A stretch of 64,000 nt of DNA, taken from the NCBI GenBank assembly GCA_020724545.1, contig DYGR01000002.1, positions 45,863 to 109,862 on the forward strand, written 5' to 3'. Positions 17,320 through 25,738 of this stretch are shown here, one piece after another; within the stretch, counting starts at the first letter, position 1; the number at the start of each line of letters is the position of its first letter. Below the pieces are notes generated by a model. The model searched no databases and was not told the origin of the DNA. It worked only from the letters and a program-made list of their open reading frames with translations. The DNA comes from Candidatus Methanoperedens nitratireducens (lineage in GTDB: Archaea; Halobacteriota; Methanosarcinia; Methanosarcinales; Methanoperedenaceae). Position numbers and translations under genes: made by a program.

Positions 17320-18807
17320 ATGGGTCAGTATCTTTCACCAGGAGTTTATGTTGAGGAAGTATCCGGAGGATCAAAGCCAATCGAAGGAGTTGGCACATCA
17401 ACTGGAGCATTTGTAGGAATTGCTAAGATGGGGCCAATAGGTGTGGCAAAGGAGATCGCGAACTGGACACAGTTTGTGAATACATTCGGAAGTTACACTG
17501 CTGATGGTTATCTTGCATATGCTGTAAGTCAGTTTTTCAGTGAAGGCGGAACAAGATGTTATGTGGTAAGAACATGCCATTACGAAGATAATAAAAAGAC
17601 ATCTGCATCATCGACCGCAACATTGAAAGATGATAAAAATGATGACACGATAAACGTTACAGCATCCTCAGACGGAAAATGGAGCGAAGATGTGAATATT
17701 GGAATTAAAAAAGCCACTGACTTAGCAGATGGGGTCATGCTGGTTGTGAAATATAAAGGCACTGAGGAGATATTCGATAACCTTACAAATGCCAATATCG
17801 AAGATATTATAAATAATAAATCAGCATTCATCAGAATAAGCAGGGAAGACCCGGAGAGAATCCCGAAATCAGATCAGACTGTAAAATTAGAAGGCGGTAA
17901 GGATGGTATCAAAGATGATGATGGTAAATCTACACTTATAGCAGCAGATTTCGAAGGTGATGAAAAACTGCAAAATGGCCTTCACGCATTTGATACCGTT
18001 GATGATATTAATATTGTTGCTATTCCTGATGGAGCTGCAAACAAAGATATAAACAAGGATGTAATTTCAGCAGGGCTTAAGTACTGCGGACTTAGAAAAG
18101 ATTGCTTCTTTATCGCTGACCCTCCTGCAAATTTGGACCCAATGGCGGTAAGAACGTTCAGAAGCGGCTTAAATTCCTCATATGGGGCACTGTACTATCC
18201 ATGGGTTATTATCAGCGACCCGTTGACAGGCAAGAAGAAAACCATGCCCCCATCAGGTGCGGTTGCCGGAACATATGCTCATACCGATTCAGTAAGAGGT
18301 GTACATAAGGCACCTGCTGGCATCTCAGAGGGTTTTCTTGATTCGGTGAGCGGTGTTGAAAGGATCATAACAAAGAGCGAACATGACGGGTTAAATCCGG
18401 TGGGAATAAACGTCATCCGTTCGTTCCCCACATCAGGAATCTGTGTCTGGGGAGCAAGAACGCTCTCTGCCGACCCGGAATGGAAGTATATAAATATCAG
18501 AAGGCTGTTCCTTTTCCTGGAGGAGTCCATAGATAAAGGAACCCAGTGGGTTGTATTTGAGCCCAATGATCCCGCTCTCTGGGGAAAGGTAAAAAGGAAC
18601 CTGACGGCATTTCTTTCAAGGGTCTGGAGGGATGGTGCATTATTTGGAGGCACGCCAGAAGAGGCATTTTATATCAAGGTCGATGCCGAGAATAATCCAC
18701 CTGAGGTAAGAGATGCCGGACAGTTGATCATAGAGGTCGGGGTTGCGCCTGTAAGACCGGCAGAGTTCGTAATAATCAGAATAAGTCAGAAAACACTGGA
18801 AAAATAA
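17320..18807 (+). CDS. contractile tail sheath protein (Afp2-4/Pvc2-like)
   Basis: 495 residues. The N terminus, YLSPGVYVEEVSGGSKPIEG, is the sheath signature, followed by TSTGAFVGIAKMGP. The C-terminal half carries NVIRSFPTSGICVWGARTLS and the handshake region ending GVAPVRPAEFVIIRISQ. A single sheath gene is present, whereas Afp has three. The sheath contracts to drive the tube through the target envelope. A strong AAAGGAGG site and a promoter-like TATA upstream suggest high expression. Confidence 0.95.
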   Translation: MGQYLSPGVYVEEVSGGSKPIEGVGTSTGAFVGIAKMGPIGVAKEIANWTQFVNTFGSYTADGYLAYAVSQFFSEGGTRCYVVRTCHYEDNKKTSASSTATLKDDKNDDTINVTASSDGKWSEDVNIGIKKATDLADGVMLVVKYKGTEEIFDNLTNANIEDIINNKSAFIRISREDPERIPKSDQTVKLEGGKDGIKDDDGKSTLIAADFEGDEKLQNGLHAFDTVDDINIVAIPDGAANKDINKDVISAGLKYCGLRKDCFFIADPPANLDPMAVRTFRSGLNSSYGALYYPWVIISDPLTGKKKTMPPSGAVAGTYAHTDSVRGVHKAPAGISEGFLDSVSGVERIITKSEHDGLNPVGINVIRSFPTSGICVWGARTLSADPEWKYINIRRLFLFLEESIDKGTQWVVFEPNDPALWGKVKRNLTAFLSRVWRDGALFGGTPEEAFYIKVDAENNPPEVRDAGQLIIEVGVAPVRPAEFVIIRISQKTLEK

Positions 18808-18831
18808 ACTAAATTAAAGGAGGAATATAAA

Positions 18832-19275
18832 ATGGCAACTGGAACAAGGAATGATCCATACAGGAATTTCAGGTTCAGAGTCGAGATTGATGGTATCCAG
18901 ACAGCGAGTTTTTCAGAGGCCACGATCCCGGACTCTTCCACTGATGCTGTTGATTACAGGGAGGGCACAGACCCAACATACCAGAGAAAGCTCTCAGGTC
19001 TCACAAAATACGGGAATATAACCCTGAAGAAAGGACTGACGGATTCAATGGAACTCTATGAGTGGAGAAAGCTGGTTGAGCAGTCTGGTGCGATAAAAGC
19101 AAGGAAAAATATCTCTCTGATATTGATTGATGAGGAAGGGAACGATAAGTCACGATGGGACATTATTGAGGCATGGCCAACAAAATATGATCCATCGGAT
19201 TTTAGTGCAAAATCAAACGAGGTGGTTATAGAATCACTTGAGTTAGTGCATGAAGGAATTAAGAGGACGAAGTAA
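18832..19275 (+). CDS. tail tube protein (Afp1/Pvc1-like)
   Basis: 147 residues, T4 gp19-like tube family. It begins with DPYRNFRFRVEIDGIQTASFSE and contains GLTKYGNITLKKGLTDS and the closing ESLELVHEGI strand, all characteristic of eCIS inner-tube subunits that stack as hexamers inside the sheath. It has its own AAAGGAGG site 24 bp after the sheath stop. Confidence 0.93.
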   Translation: MATGTRNDPYRNFRFRVEIDGIQTASFSEATIPDSSTDAVDYREGTDPTYQRKLSGLTKYGNITLKKGLTDSMELYEWRKLVEQSGAIKARKNISLILIDEEGNDKSRWDIIEAWPTKYDPSDFSAKSNEVVIESLELVHEGIKRTK

Positions 19276-19292
19276 TACTGAGAGGACACTAA

Positions 19293-19661
19293 ATGGGAGT
19301 TCTACAGACAGAGCATGATTTTGTCCTGCCCATGGGCTATGTGGATGAGACAGGCACTCTCCATAAAGAGGGCAAAATGAGACTGGCCACTGCAGCCGAT
19401 GAGATACTGCCTATAAAAGACCCCAGGGTTCAGAGTAATCCGGCGTATTTAACTGTCATCCTTCTCTCCAGGGTTGTTACCCGCCTGGGAGATCTGAAGA
19501 TGATAACTCCAAAGGTCATCGAAGGACTCTTTGCAGGGGACTTTGCATATCTTCAGGAGATGTACACCAGGATTAATCAGAACGGTTCAAATGTAATAAA
19601 GACAGTATGTCCGAAGTGCGAGCATAAGTTCGATGTAGAGATGGAATCTCTGGGGGAATAA
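19293..19661 (+). CDS. tail assembly protein (eCIS/phage tail chaperone-like), possible frameshift donor
   Basis: 122 residues. The N terminus HDFVLPMGYVDETGTLHKEG and the middle RLATAADEILPIKDPRV, PAYLTVILLSRVVTRLG are the conserved pattern of the small protein encoded after the tube in eCIS and some contractile phages. The C terminus has CPKCEHKF, a possible zinc knuckle. The last codons read CTG GGG GAA TAA; the run of five G at 19652-19656 directly before the stop would let a ribosome slip -1 into the DUF6760-like frame that follows. Confidence 0.82.
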   Translation: MGVLQTEHDFVLPMGYVDETGTLHKEGKMRLATAADEILPIKDPRVQSNPAYLTVILLSRVVTRLGDLKMITPKVIEGLFAGDFAYLQEMYTRINQNGSNVIKTVCPKCEHKFDVEMESLGE

Positions 19662-19840
19662 TCGGCTACCCCCTCGATCATCTCTACGAGGAGGTAGCCT
19701 TTTTAGCTTATCACTTCCACTGGGACTATGATACCATTATGAATATGGAGCATAGAGAGCGGCAGCAATGGTGTGATGAGGTGAGCAAAATAAATAAAAA
19801 ACTCAGTGAAGAGAAAACGAAAAGCCTTTCTGAAGTTTAG
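19658..19840 (+). CDS. DUF6760-like eCIS protein without an ordinary start codon
   Basis: A 60-codon frame reading IIGYPLDHLYEEVAFLAY and then HFHWDYDTIMNMEHRERQQW, the clear signature of the small DUF6760 proteins next to eCIS tube genes. In this frame there is no ATG, GTG or TTG between the upstream stop (19625-19627) and the homologous region. Either it starts at ATA 19658, overlapping the previous stop, or it is made by a -1 frameshift from the preceding gene. A one-base assembly error is the third option. It ends 8 bp before the next gene. Confidence 0.75.
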   Translation: MIGYPLDHLYEEVAFLAYHFHWDYDTIMNMEHRERQQWCDEVSKINKKLSEEKTKSLSEV

Positions 19841-19848
19841 GAGGAATC

Positions 19849-20382
19849 ATGCCGGCTTTTGGTGCAAATATAGCAATAGGTGTAGCAAAAAGGGCTCTGG
19901 GTGCAAGATTAGATCCATACAGTGCCTACAATTTTCTGGTTGAAATAGACGGAATTATAGCAGGCGGTTTTACCGAGGTATCTGGCCTGAGCATCCAGAT
20001 CAATACAGAATCAAAGATGTTCGGTGGGGAAAATGATAGAGAGTATAAGTTTGTAACAGGAGTCAAATACTCAGACCTCACTTTAAAACACGGGTTGACT
20101 GATCTGGATCTTCTCTGGAACTGGTATGAGGAGGTAATAAATGGGAACATTAACAGGAAGAACGGCACCATATACCTTCTTGACCATTCAGGATTACCAG
20201 CAATGTGGTGGGACTTCTATGAAGCATATCCTATTAAATGGGACGGTCCAACATTCAATGCATCAAGTAATACCGTTGCCACTGAGACCCTTGTACTGAC
20301 CCATACTAAGTTGACAAAACCAAAGACCAGCCAGATTATCTCTGCAATAAGGGGTGCGGCATCGGCTGGAGGAATTTTATAG
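19849..20382 (+). CDS. second tail tube-like protein (Afp5/Pvc5-like tube initiator)
   Basis: 177 residues. The tube fold is recognisable: DPYSAYNFLVEIDGIIAGGF, EVSGLSIQINTE, GVKYSDLTLKHGLTD, and VATETLVLTHTKL at the end. The N-terminal extension and longer C terminus separate it from the main tube protein and match the Afp5-type subunit that joins tube to baseplate. An AGGAGG-like site lies before ATG 19849. Confidence 0.88.
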   Translation: MPAFGANIAIGVAKRALGARLDPYSAYNFLVEIDGIIAGGFTEVSGLSIQINTESKMFGGENDREYKFVTGVKYSDLTLKHGLTDLDLLWNWYEEVINGNINRKNGTIYLLDHSGLPAMWWDFYEAYPIKWDGPTFNASSNTVATETLVLTHTKLTKPKTSQIISAIRGAASAGGIL

Positions 20383-22621
20383 CAAAAAGAGGGGAAAAAA
20401 TCTGAAGCCACATACTTTGCACAGCATTATCTCAAAGTTACCCTCTACCTTGCCTGGTGAGCTTGATTTTTATGGTAGAATTGCAGGCAAATACCGCATC
20501 TTCAGGAAATCAAGCAAACTTCCTGTACTGATATTTCTTAGATCCGGCATAGGAAGCGCTAATAAAATAAATATCCGTTACATAGAATCGATCAGTAATT
20601 ATTTTAAGAATAGTATTTACTTAAAGCTGCTGAGAAAGTTAGAGAAAACACCTGGTTATTACTGCAAGGTCAAAAAACCCTGTAATCCAACTGCTTCATT
20701 GGAGTCTTTGCAATACCTGTCTACAGATAAGGATCGTTTGCCGCCTTCGCCTTTTAAAAATGCATTTTCAAAGAATATCCCGACCCTATATATAACAGGG
20801 TCGGTTAAAGCATCTCTGAATTACATAAACCCCCAGCCTATCATCTATTTCCAGAGGAGCTTTAATAGAGCGAACCAGAGTTCAAACCATTCCCTACCAT
20901 CTGGAATACAGCCTATTACAGTTCATGCCTCAAACCTCAGAACCGGAGCTAAGGCTTATTTAGATCAAATAAACCCCCGATCTGTCAGCTATTTACAAAG
21001 AAATCAGGAAACTGAGAAGGATCTGGTTCCCAAAAGTGCATATACCCCGCTGTTTCACCAGCATATCCTTAAAAATACAAGATACGAAGATATCCTTAAA
21101 GAGGGCAGGGTAGCTGGAAAGAATATATTAATTTCTGCCCTAGGCGAGAAAGATCGGCTTTCAAAGCATACAGATGCTACATCTATACAGCAGAACAGAG
21201 ATCTACAAATTATAAATAATGAGAATATTTTAAAATATGGCAGGATGGATGAAGAGAGCATTTTTATTCCAGCCTTAAACCTAAGAACAGAAATTAAGGC
21301 TTATTTGAGTCGCATAAACCCACAATCTGCCATTCTTCAATCTAGAATACAACCTATACACAAAGATAGGCATTTTAGAGGACTATCGTCCATAAGAATA
21401 ACAATTAAGCCATCAACTGAGAAGGATCTGATTCCCAAAAGTGCAAATACCCCGTTGTTTCACCAACATATCCTTAAAAATACAAGATATGAAAATATAT
21501 TGAAAGAGGGCAGGGTGGCTGAAAAATATATTTTAGTTTCTGCTTTAAGTCTCGGAACCGGAATTAAGAGCCTATCCGAAAAATCAATCAATAGTATATT
21601 TACGAATGTTTTAACTTTTCGGATAGGTTCTAAGGCTTATTTGAGTCAAATAAATCCACGATCTGCCAGCTATTTACAAGGAAGTTTTGATATTGAGAAT
21701 CAAAGCCTAAAGCCTAGCAGGGTTGCTTATCCTCTTCAATCTAGAATACAGCATATAAACAAAGAGATGCGTTTTTGGGAATCATTGCCCGCAAAAATGG
21801 TAATAGATCCCTCAATTGAGAAAGATCGGATCTCAAAACATACAGATGCTGCATCTTTGCAAAAGAATAGCAACCTTAAAATTATGAATGATGAGAGTAT
21901 TTTTAAAGACGGCAGAGAGACTGTAGAGAGCATTTCAATCCCTGCCCCGTATCTAAGAACCGGAGCCAAAATAGTTTTGAGTTCTAAAAATCCTGCAATT
22001 CTCAGCTATTTACAGAGAAGTGTTAATACTTATATTCTGAATACCAGTTCTAAACTCAACAAAGCTGCTAATTTTCTACTATCTGGAATACAGCCTTCAG
22101 ACAGAGAGAAGCGTTCTTTAAAGTTGCCATTCATAAAAACGGCGATCTGGCCATCAACTGATAGAGCAGTGAATTCCAAAAATGTAGATACCCCGTTATT
22201 GCAGCAGAATACAGGTCTTAAAAATATAAGCTATAGAAATACCCCCAAGGAATATGAGATAACTAAAAGAGGGAGTTTAATTCATTCCTTTAATAGATTG
22301 AATATAATAAATAGTCTGCAATATGCTAATCCTATAGAGAAAAGAAGAGCATCAGCAGGCTTAAAGGATTTAACTGGCGGTACTGCCTATAGCTCTACAG
22401 AACTGATTCTCAAAAAACCTGTAGTACAAAAAACCGACATCGTTTCAGAGGATAAAGAACACTTGCATGAAGAGAAAATAGCTTCAACAGAGAGAAGTGA
22501 TAACTTGATTGAGCCCTTTAAAGGAAGATCGATTTATGAAATAAATACGATTGCAGATAAGGTGTATAAGATCATAGAGAGAAAAATATCCATAGAAAAA
22601 GACAGGAGAGGGTTGTTCTAA
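20354..22621 (+). CDS. large repeat-containing eCIS protein of unknown function
   Basis: 755 residues, lysine-, asparagine- and serine-rich. From about residue 195 to 640 it is built of alternating modules: one around KAYLSQINPRSASYLQ, the other around EKDLIPKSANTPLFHQH or EKDRISKHTDAASLQ. The ends are unique; the C terminus INTIADKVYKIIERKISIE resembles the basic amphipathic tail of other eCIS structural proteins. It lies between tube-initiator and hub genes. Start GTG 20354 overlaps the previous gene by 29 bp and is uncertain; TTG 20420 is an alternative. A tape-measure or baseplate role is conceivable. Confidence 0.75.
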   Translation: MRHRLEEFYSKKRGKNLKPHTLHSIISKLPSTLPGELDFYGRIAGKYRIFRKSSKLPVLIFLRSGIGSANKINIRYIESISNYFKNSIYLKLLRKLEKTPGYYCKVKKPCNPTASLESLQYLSTDKDRLPPSPFKNAFSKNIPTLYITGSVKASLNYINPQPIIYFQRSFNRANQSSNHSLPSGIQPITVHASNLRTGAKAYLDQINPRSVSYLQRNQETEKDLVPKSAYTPLFHQHILKNTRYEDILKEGRVAGKNILISALGEKDRLSKHTDATSIQQNRDLQIINNENILKYGRMDEESIFIPALNLRTEIKAYLSRINPQSAILQSRIQPIHKDRHFRGLSSIRITIKPSTEKDLIPKSANTPLFHQHILKNTRYENILKEGRVAEKYILVSALSLGTGIKSLSEKSINSIFTNVLTFRIGSKAYLSQINPRSASYLQGSFDIENQSLKPSRVAYPLQSRIQHINKEMRFWESLPAKMVIDPSIEKDRISKHTDAASLQKNSNLKIMNDESIFKDGRETVESISIPAPYLRTGAKIVLSSKNPAILSYLQRSVNTYILNTSSKLNKAANFLLSGIQPSDREKRSLKLPFIKTAIWPSTDRAVNSKNVDTPLLQQNTGLKNISYRNTPKEYEITKRGSLIHSFNRLNIINSLQYANPIEKRRASAGLKDLTGGTAYSSTELILKKPVVQKTDIVSEDKEHLHEEKIASTERSDNLIEPFKGRSIYEINTIADKVYKIIERKISIEKDRRGLF
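20942..22280 (+). repeat. in-frame tandem repeat of about 340 bp, four copies
   Basis: The DNA for the KAYL..INP..SYLQ module begins near 20942, 21289, 21620 and 21959, a spacing of 331-347 bp. A partial fifth copy lies near 20803. The alternate EKD module sits at regular positions between them. Copies have diverged but several stretches remain alike at the DNA level. Confidence 0.7.
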
Positions 22622-23247
22622 TGGTTGAGAAAGCCAAAATAGTTATTCTGGACACGAATGAAACTATTGATGTCATGTTTAATCCAAGGGATTATACTGT
22701 TTCTACCAGTGCCGATATGGGAGAGGAGGACTCAACGCCATTTTTTAACAAAGTAAATGTGGATGATTTTACCGTAACACTGCTTTTTGATACCTATGAG
22801 AAACATGATAATGTCGCTGCAGGATCTGATGTGAGGGATATCACCAAAAAGATCGCTGCGCTTGTTATGCCTTTTGTTGAAGGGAAAGAGAAAAAGAAAG
22901 CTCCTGTGTGCCTTTTTAGCTGGGGTAAATTTACATATAAGGGAATTATTTATAAACTCAGCCAGAAGTTCACAATGTTTCTCCCGGAGGGGATACCTGT
23001 CAGAGCAGAGCTAACTGTCACTTTTAAATCAGTTGCAACCCCGGAAGAGTATGCAAAGAATATGGGCATAGAGGCCTGCAGGAAAGTATGGACTGTCAAG
23101 AGCGGGGATAGGCTTGATATTATAGCTTACAAGGCACTTAAGGATGCAGCCCTGTGGCGAAAAATTGCGGATGAAAATAACATCGACAATCCTCTGGCAT
23201 TTCCAGGGTATGACGACATTGGAAGAATACTAGTAATTCCTGATTAG
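22621..23247 (+). CDS. LysM-domain baseplate hub protein (Afp7/Pvc7-like)
   Basis: 208 residues. The first 140 residues are the contractile-system tube/hub domain (VMFNPRDYTVSTSADMG, then DDFTVTLLFDTYE). The last 55 form a LysM module, VWTVKSGDRLDIIAYKAL and DIGRILVIPD. In Afp/PVC this protein surrounds the spike and links hub to wedges. Its ATG overlaps the previous stop in TAATG, showing translational coupling. Confidence 0.92.
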   Translation: MVEKAKIVILDTNETIDVMFNPRDYTVSTSADMGEEDSTPFFNKVNVDDFTVTLLFDTYEKHDNVAAGSDVRDITKKIAALVMPFVEGKEKKKAPVCLFSWGKFTYKGIIYKLSQKFTMFLPEGIPVRAELTVTFKSVATPEEYAKNMGIEACRKVWTVKSGDRLDIIAYKALKDAALWRKIADENNIDNPLAFPGYDDIGRILVIPD

Positions 23248-23260
23248 GGAGTCTTGCTTC

Positions 23261-24307
23261 ATGGCAGGTAATATATTAAATGTTGCCAGTTTCAAACTGC
23301 TCTTAGATGGAAGTGAGCTCCCAATAGATCTACTCCTCGCAGTTGATGGAGTTACTGTTGAAGATGAGCTGAACCTGCCTGCGATGTTCACGATCAGGTT
23401 CAATACCGTTGACTTCTTAAAAGGTGACTGGAGGGGTATTGATCTTAAAACGTTCAAGGTCGGTGATATTGTTAAGATTTCTATGGGCATTGACAGCTTA
23501 TCTGAGATGATGACCGGGGAGGTCACATCACTTGATTTTACATTCGGGGGTTCCTGTTTTATGGAGATAAGAGGTTATGATCGGCTTCATAGGCTGCGGT
23601 TTGGGACAATGAGGCGCTCGTTCAAGGATATGAAGGACAGTGATATTGCATCATCCATTGCTTCGGAGATCAGCCTGACCCCGAAGGTCGATGATACAGT
23701 AACTATCCATCCTTACATATTCCAGAATAACCAGAGCAATTACGAATTCCTGCTTGAGCGCGCAAATCGGATAGGTTATGAAATACTTGTTAATGATAAG
23801 ACCCTGATATTCCGAAAATCACAGGAAGACAAATCACCGGAGTTAACTCTAGAATACGGTGTAGACCTGGAAAGTTTTTCAGTACAGATAAAAACCCTGA
23901 CTGAGGGAAGCAAGGTTGAGGTCAGGGGCTGGAATGTCAAGGATAAGGAAGAGATCTCCTCATCAGCGTCAAAAGGAAGTGAAACAGCAAAGATGGGTAA
24001 GGAATCAGGTTATGAAATATCTGAAAAAGCCTTCAGTGCATCATCGGTCTCTATTATTGATGATATGATTATTGATGCAAAAGATGCTGAAAATATTGCA
24101 AAGGCAAAATATAACCTTATGCTTAAAGAATTTTTAACAGGAGAAGGAGTATGCATCGGGAATCCAAAGATAAGGGCAGGAAAAACAATAGAGATCAAAG
24201 GCATAGGTGAGAGACTCAGCGGCGTGTATTATGTGGAATCCACTGTTCATTCTATCAGTAGAGGAGTATATACAACAAATTTTAAAGTCAGGAGAACCGG
24301 GGTATGA
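23261..24307 (+). CDS. gpD/gp27-like spike hub protein
   Basis: 348 residues of the phage late-control D (gp27) fold: an N-terminal barrel (LPAMFTIRFNT), FGGSCFMEIRGYDRLHRLR, and the C-terminal GERLSGVYYVESTVHSIS strand pair. In Afp8/VgrG the gp27 and gp5 parts are one polypeptide; here they are separate genes overlapping by 4 bp. It forms the trimeric base of the spike. Confidence 0.9.
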   Translation: MAGNILNVASFKLLLDGSELPIDLLLAVDGVTVEDELNLPAMFTIRFNTVDFLKGDWRGIDLKTFKVGDIVKISMGIDSLSEMMTGEVTSLDFTFGGSCFMEIRGYDRLHRLRFGTMRRSFKDMKDSDIASSIASEISLTPKVDDTVTIHPYIFQNNQSNYEFLLERANRIGYEILVNDKTLIFRKSQEDKSPELTLEYGVDLESFSVQIKTLTEGSKVEVRGWNVKDKEEISSSASKGSETAKMGKESGYEISEKAFSASSVSIIDDMIIDAKDAENIAKAKYNLMLKEFLTGEGVCIGNPKIRAGKTIEIKGIGERLSGVYYVESTVHSISRGVYTTNFKVRRTGV

Positions 24308-24942
24308 GCATTACCGGCATTCTGGAGCAAAGCAGGAGATCTGAGTCGAGAATATACGGGGTCGTTGTTGGGATTGTTACAGATAATAAGGATCCTGATA
24401 AACTCGGGCGTGTGAAGGTAAAAATACCCAGAATAAGCGGAGAGGATGAATCGAACTGGGCAAGGGTTGCATCCTTTATGGCCGGAAAGGAGAGGGGCGC
24501 ATTTTTCTTGCCTGAGGTGGATGATGAGGTGCTTGTGGCTTTTGAGTATGGTGATATAAATATCCCGTATATAATAGGCTCATTGTGGAACGGAAAAGAT
24601 ACCCCTCCCCTTACCAATGATGATGGAAAGAACAACATAAGAATGATCAAATCCAGAAGCGGGCACATAATAAGGCTTGATGATACAGATGGAAAAGAGA
24701 AGATTGAGATAGTGGATAAAACAGGAAATAACATGATCGTTGTTGATACAAAAGATAAGAAAATTTCCATTAAATCCGATAAGGACATTGAGATATCTGC
24801 ACCAAACGGGAAAGTAACTATCGAGGCCAGGGATATTGAGGCCAAGTCAAGCGCATCTACTAAGGTCGAGGCCAGCGCAGGTATGGATCTTAAGGCATCC
24901 GGGACTATGAATATCAAAGGGGCAACGGTGAATATTAATTAA
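24304..24942 (+). CDS. gpV/gp5-like spike protein with beta-helix tail
   Basis: 212 residues. The OB-fold region reads YGVVVGIVTDNKDPDKLGRV and VDDEVLVAFEYGDINIPYII, which is the gp5/VgrG oligonucleotide-binding core. The C terminus (about 145-212) has short repeats such as KISIKSDKDIEISAPNGKV, fitting a trimeric beta-helix needle. It starts 4 bp inside the gpD-like gene and is followed by the PAAR tip gene. Confidence 0.92.
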   Translation: MSITGILEQSRRSESRIYGVVVGIVTDNKDPDKLGRVKVKIPRISGEDESNWARVASFMAGKERGAFFLPEVDDEVLVAFEYGDINIPYIIGSLWNGKDTPPLTNDDGKNNIRMIKSRSGHIIRLDDTDGKEKIEIVDKTGNNMIVVDTKDKKISIKSDKDIEISAPNGKVTIEARDIEAKSSASTKVEASAGMDLKASGTMNIKGATVNIN

Positions 24943-24943
24943 T

Positions 24944-25339
24944 ATGGGGCAGCCGGCAGCTAAACAGGGAGACCAGGTTATGGCAACAGATACGCATATA
25001 ATCATGATACCATCACCGTCTGGTGCGGTTCCTACTCCACTGCCGCATCCTTTTGTGGGTATCCTGGATGGCAATCTGAGCTCGGATGTAAAGATAATGG
25101 GAATGCCCGCTGCGACCGTTGACTCAACAGCTTCGAATCTGCCTCCCCATATCCCGCAGGGCGGGCCATTCCAGAATCCACCATCCAATAAGGGGACTAT
25201 TAAGCTTGGAAGTACTACGGTGAAGATAAATGGGAAGATGGCAGCAAGGAACGGGGATATGGCGATGACCTGCAATGATCCCTCGGATCTTCCTGCTGGC
25301 AAGGTGATAGCGGTTGGTACGGTTTTGATAGGAGGATAA
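24944..25339 (+). CDS. PAAR-like spike tip protein
   Basis: 131 residues. It begins with MGQPAAKQGDQVMATDTHII and has the PAAR-like pattern GTIKLGSTTVKINGKMAARNGDMAMTC, where His and Cys can hold a metal at the tip. It sharpens the spike and may carry effectors; there is no extra effector domain here. The following gene begins at the next base. Confidence 0.88.
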   Translation: MGQPAAKQGDQVMATDTHIIMIPSPSGAVPTPLPHPFVGILDGNLSSDVKIMGMPAATVDSTASNLPPHIPQGGPFQNPPSNKGTIKLGSTTVKINGKMAARNGDMAMTCNDPSDLPAGKVIAVGTVLIGG

Positions 25340-25738
25340 ATGGAAGATGCAGATTTTTTAGGCAGAGGCTGGAAGTTCCCGGTATCTGTTAAAGATGGAA
25401 AGATAGCCTCTTCTGAAGGTGAAGATTCGATCAGGGAATCGATTATGATAATCCTTGGTACAGCAAAAGGTGAGAGAGTTATGAGACCGGATTTTGGCTG
25501 CGGGATCAATGAGCTTGTTTTTGCACCAAACAATACCTCAACAGCAACGCTCATAGATTTCTATATAAGAGAGGCACTGCTGAAGTGGGAGCCCAGGATT
25601 GAAGTACTGAATGTGATCACAACCCCTGATAAAGATGAGGGAAATAAATTTATCCTGAATATCGAATATATGGTAAAGACAACAAATACGAAGAGCAATC
25701 TGGTGTATCCATTTTACCTTGAGCGGGGTGGGATTTAA
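25340..25738 (+). CDS. gp25-like baseplate wedge protein (Afp9-like)
   Basis: 132 residues. The GPW/gp25 family pattern is clear: FPVSVKDGKIASSEGEDSIR, IMIILGTAKGERVMRPDFGC and FYIREALLKWEPRIEV. The protein links sheath to baseplate in contractile systems. Its TAATG junction overlaps the start of the J-type baseplate gene. Confidence 0.93.
   Translation: MEDADFLGRGWKFPVSVKDGKIASSEGEDSIRESIMIILGTAKGERVMRPDFGCGINELVFAPNNTSTATLIDFYIREALLKWEPRIEVLNVITTPDKDEGNKFILNIEYMVKTTNTKSNLVYPFYLERGGI

Noticed and set aside
20942..22280. CRISPR array
   Set aside because: The repeat unit is about 340 bp, in frame and coding; there are no short identical repeats with unique spacers and no cas genes anywhere in the window.
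24847..25554. 235-codon open frame antisense to the spike and PAAR genes, and a similar one at 24288-24917
   Set aside because: Low-complexity Pro/Ser/Ile composition, no start context, and strong protein families on the other strand.
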